Assembly: GCF_023369555.1 (NCBI RefSeq)
Contig: NZ_JACJVC010000007.1
Location: 62,001 to 126,000 of the forward strand
Source of the DNA: Actinomyces sp. AC-20-1
Lineage (GTDB): Bacteria > Actinomycetota > Actinomycetes > Actinomycetales > Actinomycetaceae
DNA length: 64,000 bases
Direction: 5' to 3'
Position 1 is the stretch's first letter. Every line of letters starts with the position of its first letter. The position numbers were made by a program, and so were the translations under genes. Positions 9,484 to 18,252 of the stretch are shown one piece after another. The notes below the pieces were generated by a model, which saw only the letters and a list, made by a program, of their open reading frames with translations, was not told the origin of the DNA and ran no database searches.

Positions 9484-10251
9484 ATGACCCTCGCCGACCT
9501 GGACCAGCCCACCTGCCTGCTCAACGACGGGCGCACCATCCCGCTCATCGGCTACGGCACCTACCTCACCACGGACCCCGACGAGTGCGTCGCGGGGGTC
9601 CTCAGCGCCCTCGAGGCCGGCTACCGCCACATCGACACCGCTGAGGGCTACGGCAACAAGTCCCTCATCGGCCGGGCCCTGGCCGGCTCCTCGGTGGTGC
9701 GTGAGGACTACTTCCTCACCACGAAGGTCTCGCCGCGCTCCTTCGAGGACGCGCGCTCCCACGTCCTGGCCTCCCGCGACCGCCTGGGCGTGGACTACCT
9801 CGACCTCGTCCTGCTGCACTGGCCCTTCGCGAACTACTACAAGGCCTGGCGCGACCTTGAGGCGTTTCAGCGGGAGGGGGTCGTGCGCTCCATCGGCGTG
9901 TCCAACTTCGAGCCCAGCCAGCTCATCGACCTCATCGAGTTCAACGAGGTCGTCCCGGCCGTCAACCAGGTGGAGATGAACGTCATCTGCCAGCGGGTGG
10001 CCGAGCGCGGCTGGATGGAGCGCTACGACGTCGTCCCCGGGGCATGGGCGCCGCTGGGCCAGTGGTACCGCCGCGAGGTCATCGGCAACAGCACCGTCGC
10101 GGACGTCGCCCGGGCCCACGACGCCACGCCCGCCCAGGTGGCGCTGTCCTACCTCCTCGAGCAGGGCGTCGTCGTCCTGCCCAAGTCCGTGACCCCCTCG
10201 CGCATCGAGGAGAACCTCGCCGCCGCCTCGCCGCCGCCTCGCTGCGCCTGA
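9484..10251 (+). CDS. Aldo/keto reductase (second copy), C-terminus frameshifted by an 11-bp duplication
   Basis: The frame gives 255 residues with a complete AKR catalytic set: Asp51 and Tyr56 in HIDTAEGYGNK, Lys81 in LTTKVS, His112 in LLHWPF. LPKSVTPSRIEENLAAAS follows near the end. It then stops after SPPPRCA. The expected C-terminal helices are read in another frame (10241-10358). The shift is explained by a perfect tandem duplication of 11 bases (10219-10240); with one copy removed the frame would run to 10358 and give about 287 residues, like the neighbouring AKR. The catalytic residues are retained, but the C-terminal tail that closes the substrate pocket is lost. Confidence 0.85.
   Translation: MTLADLDQPTCLLNDGRTIPLIGYGTYLTTDPDECVAGVLSALEAGYRHIDTAEGYGNKSLIGRALAGSSVVREDYFLTTKVSPRSFEDARSHVLASRDRLGVDYLDLVLLHWPFANYYKAWRDLEAFQREGVVRSIGVSNFEPSQLIDLIEFNEVVPAVNQVEMNVICQRVAERGWMERYDVVPGAWAPLGQWYRREVIGNSTVADVARAHDATPAQVALSYLLEQGVVVLPKSVTPSRIEENLAAASPPPRCA
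10219..10240 (+). repeat. Perfect 11-bp tandem duplication in AKR gene
   Basis: GCCGCCGCCTC occurs at 10219-10229 and again at 10230-10240. Eleven is not a multiple of three, so the second copy shifts the AKR frame. Slipped-strand change between one and two copies would switch the full-length protein on and off. Confidence 0.9.
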
Positions 10252-10358
10252 GCGAGCAGGAGCGGGCGGCCCTGCGCGTGCTCGACCGGGGCCGGGCCAT
10301 CGGCGGGCGCCCCAACGACCCGGACATGACCTACGCCGCGATGTCCTGGGGCAGGTGA
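10241..10358 (+). other. Displaced C-terminal coding segment of the second AKR
   Basis: Read in the shifted frame this segment encodes SLRLSEQERAALRVLDRG, then a Gly-Arg-Pro-Asn-Asp-Pro-Asp stretch ending at a TGA at 10356-10358. It is the expected AKR C-terminus (compare FELSDEQMAAVAAIDDG in the neighbouring AKR). Whether it is translated depends on the 11-bp duplication. Confidence 0.8.
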
Positions 10359-10414
10359 GCACCCGGACCAAGGACCCCGCGGCGCAGCGGGCGGTGTGAG
10401 CCCGGTGCGCCGCC

Positions 10415-10960
10415 TCAGAGGGCGGCGACGACGGCGGCCTCGACCTCGGACATCGGCGCGGTCGGCTCGAAGCGGGCCAGGACCTCGCCCTGGCGCGAGA
10501 CGAGGAACTTCGTGAAGCTCCACTTGATGTCGGGCGAGGAGGCGTAACCGTGGTCCTGCGCCTTGAGCAGGGCCCGCATGGCCAGCGCCCTGGCGGAGGA
10601 GCCCAGCCCCTCGAAGCCCTTGGCGACCTTGAGCCAGGTGAAGACCGGGGACTCGTCCTCGCCGTTGACCTCCACCTTGGAGAACTGGGGGAAGGTGGTG
10701 CCGTAGGTGAGGGTGCAGAACTCTCGGATCTCGGCGTCCGTGCCCGGGGCCTGCCCCCGGAACTGGTTGCACGGGAAGTCGAGGGCCTCGAGACCGGCCT
10801 CGCGGTGGGCCTCGTAGAGGCGCTCGAGGTCCTCGTACTGCGGGGTGAAGCCGCAGCCCGTCGCCGTGTTGACGATGAGCAGGACCTTGCCCTCGTAGCG
10901 GCCGAGGTTGACGTCGGTGCCGTCCTGGGCCCGGACGGTGAGGTCGCGCAGCTGTGCCAT
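10415..10960 (-). CDS. Glutathione peroxidase-family thiol peroxidase
   Basis: The 181-residue protein is a cysteine-type GPx (BtuE/Gpx class) that probably reduces hydroperoxides using thioredoxin. Peroxidatic Cys36 sits in NTATGCGFTPQY, a second Cys in FPCNQFRGQAPG, and the Trp motif in KWSFTKFL. The usual Trp-Asn-Phe-Thr is Trp-Ser-Phe-Thr here, so the catalytic-tetrad Asn is replaced by Ser. Length is normal to slightly long because of an insert around residues 110-130 (GFEGLGSSARALAMRALLK). The gene is convergent with the frameshifted AKR. Confidence 0.88.
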   Translation of the reverse strand: MAQLRDLTVRAQDGTDVNLGRYEGKVLLIVNTATGCGFTPQYEDLERLYEAHREAGLEALDFPCNQFRGQAPGTDAEIREFCTLTYGTTFPQFSKVEVNGEDESPVFTWLKVAKGFEGLGSSARALAMRALLKAQDHGYASSPDIKWSFTKFLVSRQGEVLARFEPTAPMSEVEAAVVAAL

Positions 10961-11004
10961 GGGGACGAGTCTGCCTCCGGCACCGACTCAGCGGACGCCG
11001 TGCC

Positions 11005-11574
11005 TCAGGCCCCCGAGCGGTCCGAGCCTCGCTGGGGCAGCAGCGCCAGCACGAGCAGGAGCACCCCGAGCGCTCCGAGCACGCTGATGCCGGCGGTGGC
11101 GAGGTTGATGCGCGCGCCCAGACCGATGAACAGGGTGATGAGCCCGATGCTCACGAGCAGCACGCCCCAGGTGAGCGTCCACGGCCGGACGGCGCGCGGG
11201 GCCTCAGGCTCGGGCAGGCTCGAGGCCGACCACACGCCGCCGACGACGCGTGCGGCGGGGGCGGGCTGCGCGGGGGCCGCGGGCCGGGCAGTGGGGCCGC
11301 CGGGGCCGGTGGACCCGGGCTGTGCGGCGCCCAGGGGCTCGGGGAGGGGCTCAGCCGACGGCTCGGCGAAGGGCCAGGCGGACGGGTCGGTGCGCTGCTC
11401 AGCCGGCTCCCCGGTCTGCTCTGTCTGCTCGGGCAGCGTGACAGTGGGTGGCTCGGCGGAGCCGGTGGACCCGGTGAGCTCAGCGGTCTCAGCGGGCTCT
11501 GCTGTCTCAATGCCCTCAGCGGGTCCGGTGGTGTCAGCGGTCCCGTCGGGGGAGGGGACGGAGGTGGTGGTCAT
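11005..11574 (-). CDS. Small membrane protein with disordered N-terminus, PspC-module partner
   Basis: I do not recognise a named family. The 189-residue protein has about 120 residues rich in Pro, Ala, Glu and Thr, then two hydrophobic segments (about 133-153 and 158-178) and a short basic tail. The cytoplasmic, disordered N-terminus followed by a membrane hairpin resembles small partner proteins often seen downstream of PspC-domain genes in actinobacteria. The ATG at 11574 is chosen for the AGGAG 9 bases upstream. It follows the PspC protein in the same direction 54 bases on and is probably cotranscribed. Confidence 0.6.
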   Translation of the reverse strand: MTTTSVPSPDGTADTTGPAEGIETAEPAETAELTGSTGSAEPPTVTLPEQTEQTGEPAEQRTDPSAWPFAEPSAEPLPEPLGAAQPGSTGPGGPTARPAAPAQPAPAARVVGGVWSASSLPEPEAPRAVRPWTLTWGVLLVSIGLITLFIGLGARINLATAGISVLGALGVLLLVLALLPQRGSDRSGA

Positions 11575-11628
11575 GTCTCTGGCTCCTGTCAGCGTCAGGC
11601 GACGTCGTGCGACGTCCTCCAAGTGGGG

Positions 11629-13986
11629 TCACGGGGCGGTGGTGGCGGCGGTCGGTCCCGCCGACGCGGTAGCGGGCTCCGGGGTGGCGGTGGGCGCCGC
11701 GGTGGGCTCAGTGGTGGGTGAGGCCTCAGTCTCGGCACTGTCCGGCAGCTGCCCCGTGCGCACGCCGATCCGGGTGAGGACGCAGGCGTCGACCTGGGAG
11801 CGCGCGTTGTCCGGCAGCGTGTCGAGGCTGTCGGGACCCCGCGTCCAGACGTCGTCCTCCTCCCAGGTCTCGTCCTGGGCGAGCAGGTCGACGGCCTGCT
11901 CGGAGCACTCCCACACGTCGTCGGAGGACACGGCGGGGAAGGTCATGCCGGGCACGGGCAGCTCGTCGCCGCCGTGGACCGAGCCATCCGGCTCCTGCCA
12001 GGAGTCGACGACCCAGTAGGAGTCGTACATCCAGCCGGACCAGGTGACCTCGTTCCTGCGCTCGTCCACCCGGACACTGCCGATACCGACCTCGGCGTTG
12101 ACCTGGAGGGCCTCGGCCGTGCTGCCGGCCTGGGCGGCGGGGGAGGAGATCTGCGCCTCGATGTCGAGGCCGCTCTGGAAGAGGCTGGTGCCCGGCCGGT
12201 TCTCCCCGGTCACCGAGTAGGTCGGCGCCCAGGGGAAGTAGCCGGTCTGGGACTGCTGGACGCCGGTGGAGTGCCACGTCTCGGCGAGGGTCCCGGTGGT
12301 CTCCCCGACCCCGACCTCGGCGTTGAGCGTCACGGCCTGGCCCTGCTGGGTCCACACCCGCACGCTGCCGACACCCACCGAGACGTCGATCGTCACCCCG
12401 CGGGCCGCCTCGGCGGACAGGCTCCTGAGGTCGATGGACACGTTGCCGGCGGCGTAGCTGCCCAGGTCGAGGCGGCCTCCCGTGCCCTCGAGCACGGCCT
12501 CGGTGACGACGATCCTCTCCTCATGGCTCGCGATGGTCCCGTCGAGGGCGCCCGCGCCGCTGACGACGGAGCCGACGACGAGGGAGGGCGCGGCGGACAT
12601 GAGGGTGAGGAGGCCCCAGAAGGACATCCAGCCTCCGCGACGTCCCCGCAAGGCGCTGATGACGACGCCGGCGCCGAGGACGGTGGCGAGCAGGCCCGCG
12701 CAGGCGATGAGCGCGCTCATGGGGCCGAGACGGCCGGTGGTGGCGGCCCAGCCGGTGGCCGCCAGGGAGAACATCACGACGGCGAGGGCCAGGAGGCTGA
12801 GGGTGCGGCCGGGGCCGGGCACCCGCGGCCGACGGGGGGCGACGGGGGCGGGCGCTGGGGTCGCGGGCGCCTGCCACGCGGGCGGGGTGGCGGGGGCGCC
12901 CGTCCCGGGGCCGGCGGGGGCTGAGGGGCCGACGGGGGCTGAGGGGCCGACGGCGGGGGAGGGGGGCCAGGCCGTGGGAGCGGGGCCGGGGGCCGGCTCG
13001 TAGGGGGCGTGGAAGGCCCCGGTGCTCGCGGGGGCCACGGGCTGCGCCGGGCTCACGACCGGGTTCACGTCAGGTGCTGAGCCCGCTGCCTCTACGGCAC
13101 CTGTCACGTCAGTGGTGCCCGCTGCGTCATCGGCGTCTGCTGTGCTCATGGTGTCCCCGGTGGTGCTGTCCGTGGTCATGGTGGAGGTCGCGGGGGCCGG
13201 CTGGGCCGGTCCATCGGGCTGTGCGAAACCGGTCGGTGCGCCTGGCTGCGGCGCACCGGGCTGCGGGGCCCTGCGCGCCCGGTGCACCTGGGTCAGCGCC
13301 CACAGCACGAGCATGATGAGCCCCACCCAGAACAGTGTGATGAGCACCCGACCGAAGGAGGAGGTGGTCCAGCCCAGCACGAACCAGGCCGGGACGAGGC
13401 CGCGCTCGCCCAGGCCGCAGCCGGTGATGAAGGCGACGACCGCGCCGGCGAGCCCGGCGTTGATGTCCCCGCCAGCCGCCTGCTCGACGTGGATGCGCCC
13501 GTCGCGCTCCTCCGGCAGGAGCGCCCAGGCCAGGCCGTAGAGCACGAGGCCGAGCCCGGAGAAGATCATGAGCACGACCCACACGCAGCGCACGAGCACC
13601 GGGTCGAGGTCCAGCCGCCGGGCGAGGCCCCCGGCGACGCCACCCACCCACCGCTCCTCGGAGCGGAACAGGCCGGTGCGCCGCACCGAGGCGAAGAAGG
13701 AGCGCAGCGGGCTCGTCCTGGGCGGGACCGCGCCGGCGCCCGGCGGGACGGCGCCCGGCTGCTGGTACCCGCCGCCCGGCGGGTACGGGCCGGCCTGCTG
13801 CCGGTACGGGTCATCCGGCTGCTGGTACGGGACCTGGTACGGCTGCCGGTAGGGGCCGTGCTGACCAGGTCGGGCACAGGGGTCCTGAGCAGCCGCGGGG
13901 CCCGGCTGCGCCTGACTGGCTCCTGCCGGGCCGGGCTGCGCGGCGCTGTCGGCCTGCTCGGGGGTGGGGATCGGGGTCTCGTCCAT
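11629..13986 (-). CDS. PspC-domain membrane protein with C-terminal beta-rich domain
   Basis: The 785-residue protein begins with a Pro/Gln/Tyr-rich disordered region. A PspC domain follows at about residues 110-165 (SEERWVGGVAGGLARRLDLDP then a membrane span ending ALLPEE). Further membrane spans, a second long Pro/Ala linker and a cluster of four hydrophobic segments come next. The C-terminal domain has repeated Gly-Val-Gly-Ser/Glu-Val turns (ARGVTIDVSVGVGSVRVW), like the beta-helical LiaF/DUF4097-type fold. PspC-type proteins sense or damp envelope stress. The gene is divergent from a histidine kinase that has its own PspC domain, which suggests one signalling module. Confidence 0.78.
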   Translation of the reverse strand: MDETPIPTPEQADSAAQPGPAGASQAQPGPAAAQDPCARPGQHGPYRQPYQVPYQQPDDPYRQQAGPYPPGGGYQQPGAVPPGAGAVPPRTSPLRSFFASVRRTGLFRSEERWVGGVAGGLARRLDLDPVLVRCVWVVLMIFSGLGLVLYGLAWALLPEERDGRIHVEQAAGGDINAGLAGAVVAFITGCGLGERGLVPAWFVLGWTTSSFGRVLITLFWVGLIMLVLWALTQVHRARRAPQPGAPQPGAPTGFAQPDGPAQPAPATSTMTTDSTTGDTMSTADADDAAGTTDVTGAVEAAGSAPDVNPVVSPAQPVAPASTGAFHAPYEPAPGPAPTAWPPSPAVGPSAPVGPSAPAGPGTGAPATPPAWQAPATPAPAPVAPRRPRVPGPGRTLSLLALAVVMFSLAATGWAATTGRLGPMSALIACAGLLATVLGAGVVISALRGRRGGWMSFWGLLTLMSAAPSLVVGSVVSGAGALDGTIASHEERIVVTEAVLEGTGGRLDLGSYAAGNVSIDLRSLSAEAARGVTIDVSVGVGSVRVWTQQGQAVTLNAEVGVGETTGTLAETWHSTGVQQSQTGYFPWAPTYSVTGENRPGTSLFQSGLDIEAQISSPAAQAGSTAEALQVNAEVGIGSVRVDERRNEVTWSGWMYDSYWVVDSWQEPDGSVHGGDELPVPGMTFPAVSSDDVWECSEQAVDLLAQDETWEEDDVWTRGPDSLDTLPDNARSQVDACVLTRIGVRTGQLPDSAETEASPTTEPTAAPTATPEPATASAGPTAATTAP

Positions 13987-14101
13987 GACTCCATGCTCGC
14001 GCCCGCCGCCGCACCCCGACGATGGGGGGACACCCTGAACGTTCCCTGGTCGGCACCCCGGGAGAGAGGCCGGGGCCCCGGCCGCGTGCCACGATAGGCC
14101 C

Positions 14102-15505
14102 ATGACGACGACCCCGGGACCCGTGCGCCTGCAGGGACCCCCGAGCAGCCAGGGCACCGCGGTCGGCGCGCCCGCAGCCCGGCCGCCCCTGCGCCGTCCA
14201 CCGCGCTACCCCGCCCCCGCGCCCCTGCTCACCGGGCCGCGTCCCGGCCGGCTCCTCGCAGGCGTCTGCGCGGGCGTCGCCGCGCACCTGGGCGTCAGCG
14301 CCGCCCTCGTGCGCGCCGCCTTCGCGCTCGCGGCCCTCGTCGGCGGTGCGGGCCTCATCCTGTACGCGCTGCTGTGGGGCCTCGTGCCCTCCGGGGACCC
14401 CTGGGAGGAGGCCGCCGGACGCGTCCCGCCCGCCCGGGCCCGCCTGGCCTCCCGGCTGCAGGCCTCCGGTGGCGTCCCCCGCCTGAGCCCGCGCCTGGCC
14501 ACGCTCCTCGGCGGTGGCGCCTTCCTCGCCGCCGCCCTGCTCGCCCTCGCCTGGCGCGCCGGGCTCCTCGACCCGGACTCCGTGCTCCTGCCCGTGCTCG
14601 TCAGCGGCGCCGGCGCGGCGCTCGCCTGGTCCCAGGTCGAGGCCGTCATCGCCCCCGACCGCGACCGCGGCGCCGTGCTGCGCCTGGCGGGCGGCGTCGT
14701 GCTCACCGCCGTCGGCATCCTCCTGTGGCTCGCCGCGGACACGCCGCCACGCGCCCTGCTCACCGGGGTGCTGACCGGTGGCGCCCTCATCCTCGGCGTC
14801 GGCCTCGTGCTCGCCCCCGTGTGGCTGTCCGCCAGCCGCGCCGTCACCCAGGCGCGGGCCGCCGAGGTCCGTGAGGCCGAGCGGGCGGACATCGCCGCGC
14901 ACCTGCACGACTCCGTCCTGCAGACCCTCACCCTCATCCGCCGCCGTGCGGACGAGCCGGAGACGGTGGCCCGCCTGGCCCGCTCCCAGGAGCGCGAGCT
15001 GCGGGCCTGGCTCTACACGGACCGCCCCGCCGTGGGCACCTCCGCGGCCGACGCCGTGCGCGACCTCGTCGGAGAGGTCGAGGACCGCTACGGGGCGGAG
15101 GTCGAGCTCGTCGTCGTCGGCGACCGGCTGCCGGACCGCGACACCGAGGTGGTCGTCGCCGCCGCCCGCGAGGCACTGACCAACGCCGTCAAGCACGGGG
15201 CGCCGCCCGTGAGCGTCTACGCTGAGATGAGCGGGGACAGGCTCGAGGTCTTCGTGCGCGACCGGGGCCCCGGCTTCAGCCTCGAGGACGCCGACGCGGT
15301 CCCGGCGGACCGCCACGGCGTGCGCGAGTCCATCGTGGGCCGCATGGCGCGCCACGGCGGCACCGCGACCATCCGCCGCCTGGCCGCCGGCACCGAGGTC
15401 CACCTCGACCTGCCCGCCTCCCCGACCTGCACGGCCGCCTCCCCGGCAGCGGCCCCGACCATCCCGACCAGCCCGACCGTCCCGACCCCCTCAGGAGCAG
15501 CATGA
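14102..15505 (+). CDS. PspC-domain sensor histidine kinase
   Basis: The 467-residue protein has an N-terminal PspC domain (about 38-98, RPGRLLAGVCAGVAAHLGVS), several membrane segments up to about 245, then a HisKA_3-type dimerisation helix with the phospho-acceptor His in ERADIAAHLHDSVLQTL. A HATPase domain has N box EALTNAVKHG and G box DRGPGFSLED. It should autophosphorylate and pass phosphate to the regulator encoded next. The sensor domain is the same PspC type as in the divergent membrane protein starting 115 bases away, so envelope stress is the likely input (inference). Confidence 0.9.
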   Translation: MTTTPGPVRLQGPPSSQGTAVGAPAARPPLRRPPRYPAPAPLLTGPRPGRLLAGVCAGVAAHLGVSAALVRAAFALAALVGGAGLILYALLWGLVPSGDPWEEAAGRVPPARARLASRLQASGGVPRLSPRLATLLGGGAFLAAALLALAWRAGLLDPDSVLLPVLVSGAGAALAWSQVEAVIAPDRDRGAVLRLAGGVVLTAVGILLWLAADTPPRALLTGVLTGGALILGVGLVLAPVWLSASRAVTQARAAEVREAERADIAAHLHDSVLQTLTLIRRRADEPETVARLARSQERELRAWLYTDRPAVGTSAADAVRDLVGEVEDRYGAEVELVVVGDRLPDRDTEVVVAAAREALTNAVKHGAPPVSVYAEMSGDRLEVFVRDRGPGFSLEDADAVPADRHGVRESIVGRMARHGGTATIRRLAAGTEVHLDLPASPTCTAASPAAAPTIPTSPTVPTPSGAA

Positions 15506-16242
15506 GCGCCGCCCCCACCCCGACCGGCACGCCCCCGGACCCGGCCGACCCGACCGGCCCCCTCCCGGGGACGCCGCCCGCCGCCCGCCGCCTGCGCGTC
15601 ATCGTCGTCGACGACCACGCCCTCGTGCGCGCCGGGGTCCGCGCCGAGCTCGACCTCAACGCCCCCGACCTCGAGGTCGTGGCCGAGGCCGACGACGTCG
15701 AGGGCGCCGTCGCCGCCGTCCACGCCCTCGTCCCCGACGTCGTCCTGCTCGACGTCCACCTGCCCGGGGGCAACGGCGGGGGAGGGGCCGAGGTCGTCGC
15801 CTCCTGCCACGACGTGCCCGCCACCCGCTTCCTCGCCCTGAGCGTGTCCGACGCGAGCGAGGACGTCGTCAGCGTCATCCGGGCCGGGGCCCGCGGCTAC
15901 GTCACCAAGGCGATCTCCGCCGCGGACCTGGCCCAGGCGGTGCGCCGCGTCGCCGCCGGGGACGCCGCCTTCTCCCCGCGCCTGGCCGGCTTCGTCCTCG
16001 ACGCCTTCGGCGCCGGCACCGGGGAGGTCGCCGTCGCCGACTCCGAGCTCGACCGCCTCTCCCAGCGCGAGCGCGAGGTCATGCGCCTCATCGCCCGCGG
16101 CTACACCTACAAGGAGTGCGCCGGCGAGCTCTTCATCTCCGTCAAGACGGTCGAGACCCACGTCTCCGCCGTGCTGCGCAAGCTCCAGCTGTCCAACCGC
16201 AACGAGCTCACCCGCTGGGCCGCCGCCCGCCGGATCGTCTGA
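15502..16242 (+). CDS. LuxR/NarL-family response regulator
   Basis: The 246-residue regulator has a Thr/Pro-rich tail of about 30 residues, then a receiver domain with the acidic pair Asp37-Asp38, phospho-acceptor Asp84 in VVLLDVHLPGG and conserved Lys in GYVTKA. A LuxR helix-turn-helix follows (LSQREREVMRLIARGYTYKE and VKTVETHVSAVLRKL). Its start overlaps the kinase stop by four bases (ATGA), so the two are translated together. Targets probably include the divergent PspC gene. Confidence 0.94.
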   Translation: MSAAPTPTGTPPDPADPTGPLPGTPPAARRLRVIVVDDHALVRAGVRAELDLNAPDLEVVAEADDVEGAVAAVHALVPDVVLLDVHLPGGNGGGGAEVVASCHDVPATRFLALSVSDASEDVVSVIRAGARGYVTKAISAADLAQAVRRVAAGDAAFSPRLAGFVLDAFGAGTGEVAVADSELDRLSQREREVMRLIARGYTYKECAGELFISVKTVETHVSAVLRKLQLSNRNELTRWAAARRIV

Positions 16243-16270
16243 GCCCCGCCCCGCCCACCGCCCTGCGACC

Positions 16271-17536
16271 GTGACCCAGAGCCCCGACACCCCCGTGACC
16301 ACCACTGCGACGACCCCTGCGACCACCGTCCTGACCGCCGCCGACGTCGCCCCCGTGACCGGCCGCGCCACCCCCGGCGCCGCCCTGCGCGTGCCCGCCC
16401 TCCTGCGCCACCCGGCCACCGGACGCCTCCTGCTCGCCCACGACCTGCGGCCCGCCACCACCGCCGGCAGCGCCTGGCGGACCAGCGGCGGCGCCCTGCC
16501 GGGGGACCTGCCCAACCCCAACTCCCTGTGGCTGCGCACCAGCGACGACGACGGCGCCACCTGGTCCGCCCCCTCGCCCCTGGCCCCGGACCCCGCCACC
16601 CTGCCCGGCGTCGTCGGCCTGTCCGACCCTGTCCTCATGGCCGCCGCCACCGGCGCCCTCCACCTGCTCGCCGCCGCGAGCACCGACGTCGGGCTCTTCG
16701 GGGCCCACGCGCCCACCCGCCCCTGGCGCGCCGGCGAGGCGCCCGAGCCCGGTACCCTGCGCCTGCTGCACGCCACCAGCCACGACGCAGGCGCCACCTG
16801 GGCCTGGACGGACCTCACCGACCTGTGCCTGCCCGGCTCGGTCCTCCCGCACGGCTGCGTCCTCTTCCCCGCCTCCGGCCACGGCACCGCGCTCACCTGC
16901 GGCCCCGCCGCCGGCCGGCTCATCGCCCCGCTCGTCGCCGCCCTGCCCACGGCCCCGCAGGACGTCCTCATGCGCTCCCTGTGCCTGCTGTCCGACGACG
17001 ACGGGGCCACCTGGCGCCTGGGAGAGCCCGTCCCCGTGGCTGCCGGCGCCGGACGCTCCCTCGCCGGGGGCGCGCGCACGGCCGGCACCGACGAGCACGC
17101 CGTCGCGGTCCTCGACGGCGCCACCGTGCTCATGAGCGCCCGCGACGGCTCCTACGGCGGCACCCGACTGACCAGCCTGTCCCAGGACGGCGCCACCACC
17201 TGGAGCCCCGCACAGCGCGATGAGGACGTCCCGGACCCCGGCTGCAACGCCGGCCTCGTCGCCCTCGACGGCGGCCGGGCCCTGCTGTCCCACGCCGCCG
17301 ACCCGGCCGGGCGCCGCGCCGGACGCCTGAGCCTGCGCACGGCCCGGGGGCACTGGCGCGTCCTCCACGAGCTGGGCGAGGGCCCCTTCGGCTACTCCGA
17401 CCTCGCCCTCCTGCCCGACGCCGACGCCCTCGTCGTCTGGGAGGCCCCCGGCCCCGACGGCTCCGGCGCGCTGCACCTCAGGCGCGTGCCCCTCGCCCGG
17501 GTGCGGACGAGGCCGGGCCGAGTCGTGGGAGGATGA
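16271..17536 (+). CDS. Exo-alpha-sialidase-like protein (GH33 type), without signal peptide
   Basis: The 421-residue protein carries sialidase landmarks: LRVPALLRHP (Arg40, equivalent to the FRIP motif), AHDLR (Asp58 and Arg60, acid/base region), four Asp-box-like turns (SDDDGATW at 91-98, SHDAGATW, SDDDGATW, and a variant SQDGATTW), and a late GEGPFGYSDLALL with the probable Tyr nucleophile. Sialidases release terminal sialic acid. No secretion signal or LPXTG anchor is present, so this one appears cytoplasmic, unlike the surface sialidases of oral actinomycetes. The GTG start has a weak ribosome site and is uncertain. The stop overlaps the next start (ATGA). Confidence 0.8.
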   Translation: MTQSPDTPVTTTATTPATTVLTAADVAPVTGRATPGAALRVPALLRHPATGRLLLAHDLRPATTAGSAWRTSGGALPGDLPNPNSLWLRTSDDDGATWSAPSPLAPDPATLPGVVGLSDPVLMAAATGALHLLAAASTDVGLFGAHAPTRPWRAGEAPEPGTLRLLHATSHDAGATWAWTDLTDLCLPGSVLPHGCVLFPASGHGTALTCGPAAGRLIAPLVAALPTAPQDVLMRSLCLLSDDDGATWRLGEPVPVAAGAGRSLAGGARTAGTDEHAVAVLDGATVLMSARDGSYGGTRLTSLSQDGATTWSPAQRDEDVPDPGCNAGLVALDGGRALLSHAADPAGRRAGRLSLRTARGHWRVLHELGEGPFGYSDLALLPDADALVVWEAPGPDGSGALHLRRVPLARVRTRPGRVVGG

Positions 17537-18252
17537 CCGCCGTGGACCAGCGCCTGAGCCCCCCCGCCCTCGCCGCCGCCCGCCACGTGCGCGCCTCAGG
17601 GCTGCTCGTGCTGCCCACCGACACGGTCTACGGCATCGGCTGCCTCGCCGGCGACGCCGGGGCCGTGGCCCGCCTGCTCGCCGCCAAGGGCCGCGGCCGC
17701 CAGATGCCGCCGCCCGTCCTCGTCGCCGGCCCCGACCAGCTCGACAGGATCATCGCCCACGTGCCCGCCACCGCCCGCGCCCTCATGGAGGCCTGCTGGC
17801 CCGGTGCCCTCACCCTCGTCCTCGACGCCGCCCCCGGGCTCGGCTGGGACCTAGGTGAGACGGGCGGCACCCTCGCCGTGCGCATGCCCAACCACCCCCT
17901 CGCCCTCGCGCTCCTGCGCGAGGTGGGGCCCATGGCCGTCACCAGCGCCAACCCCACCGGTGATCCCCCCGCCACCGACGCCGCCTCCGGCCGCGCCGCC
18001 TTCCCCGGCCGCGTCACCGACGCCGCCCGGACCACCGGTGAGGCCCCGGCCGACATCCTCCTGCTCGACGGCGGCCCCACGCCCGGCCCCGTGCCCTCCA
18101 CCATCGTCTCCCTGGCGGGCGAGCACGCCCTCGCCCCCCTCGTCCTGCGCGAGGGCGTCATCGCCCGCGCCGCGCTCGCCGCCGTGCTCGACCCCGTCCT
18201 CACCGAGGCCGGAGCCGCCCCGCTCGCCCACGACGAGGACGCCCGCGGGTGA
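17533..18252 (+). CDS. L-threonylcarbamoyladenylate synthase (Sua5/YciO/TsaC family)
   Basis: The 239-residue enzyme makes threonylcarbamoyl-AMP from threonine, bicarbonate and ATP for the t6A37 modification of ANN-decoding tRNAs. The nucleotide-binding start LPTDTVYGIGCLA, the basic KGRGRQMPPPVLV segment and the later SANPTG motif are all visible. A short C-terminal extension lacks a full Sua5 domain. It overlaps the sialidase upstream by ATGA and the glycosyltransferase downstream by GTGA. Location ahead of wecA and atp is a common actinobacterial arrangement. Confidence 0.92.
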   Translation: MTAVDQRLSPPALAAARHVRASGLLVLPTDTVYGIGCLAGDAGAVARLLAAKGRGRQMPPPVLVAGPDQLDRIIAHVPATARALMEACWPGALTLVLDAAPGLGWDLGETGGTLAVRMPNHPLALALLREVGPMAVTSANPTGDPPATDAASGRAAFPGRVTDAARTTGEAPADILLLDGGPTPGPVPSTIVSLAGEHALAPLVLREGVIARAALAAVLDPVLTEAGAAPLAHDEDARG

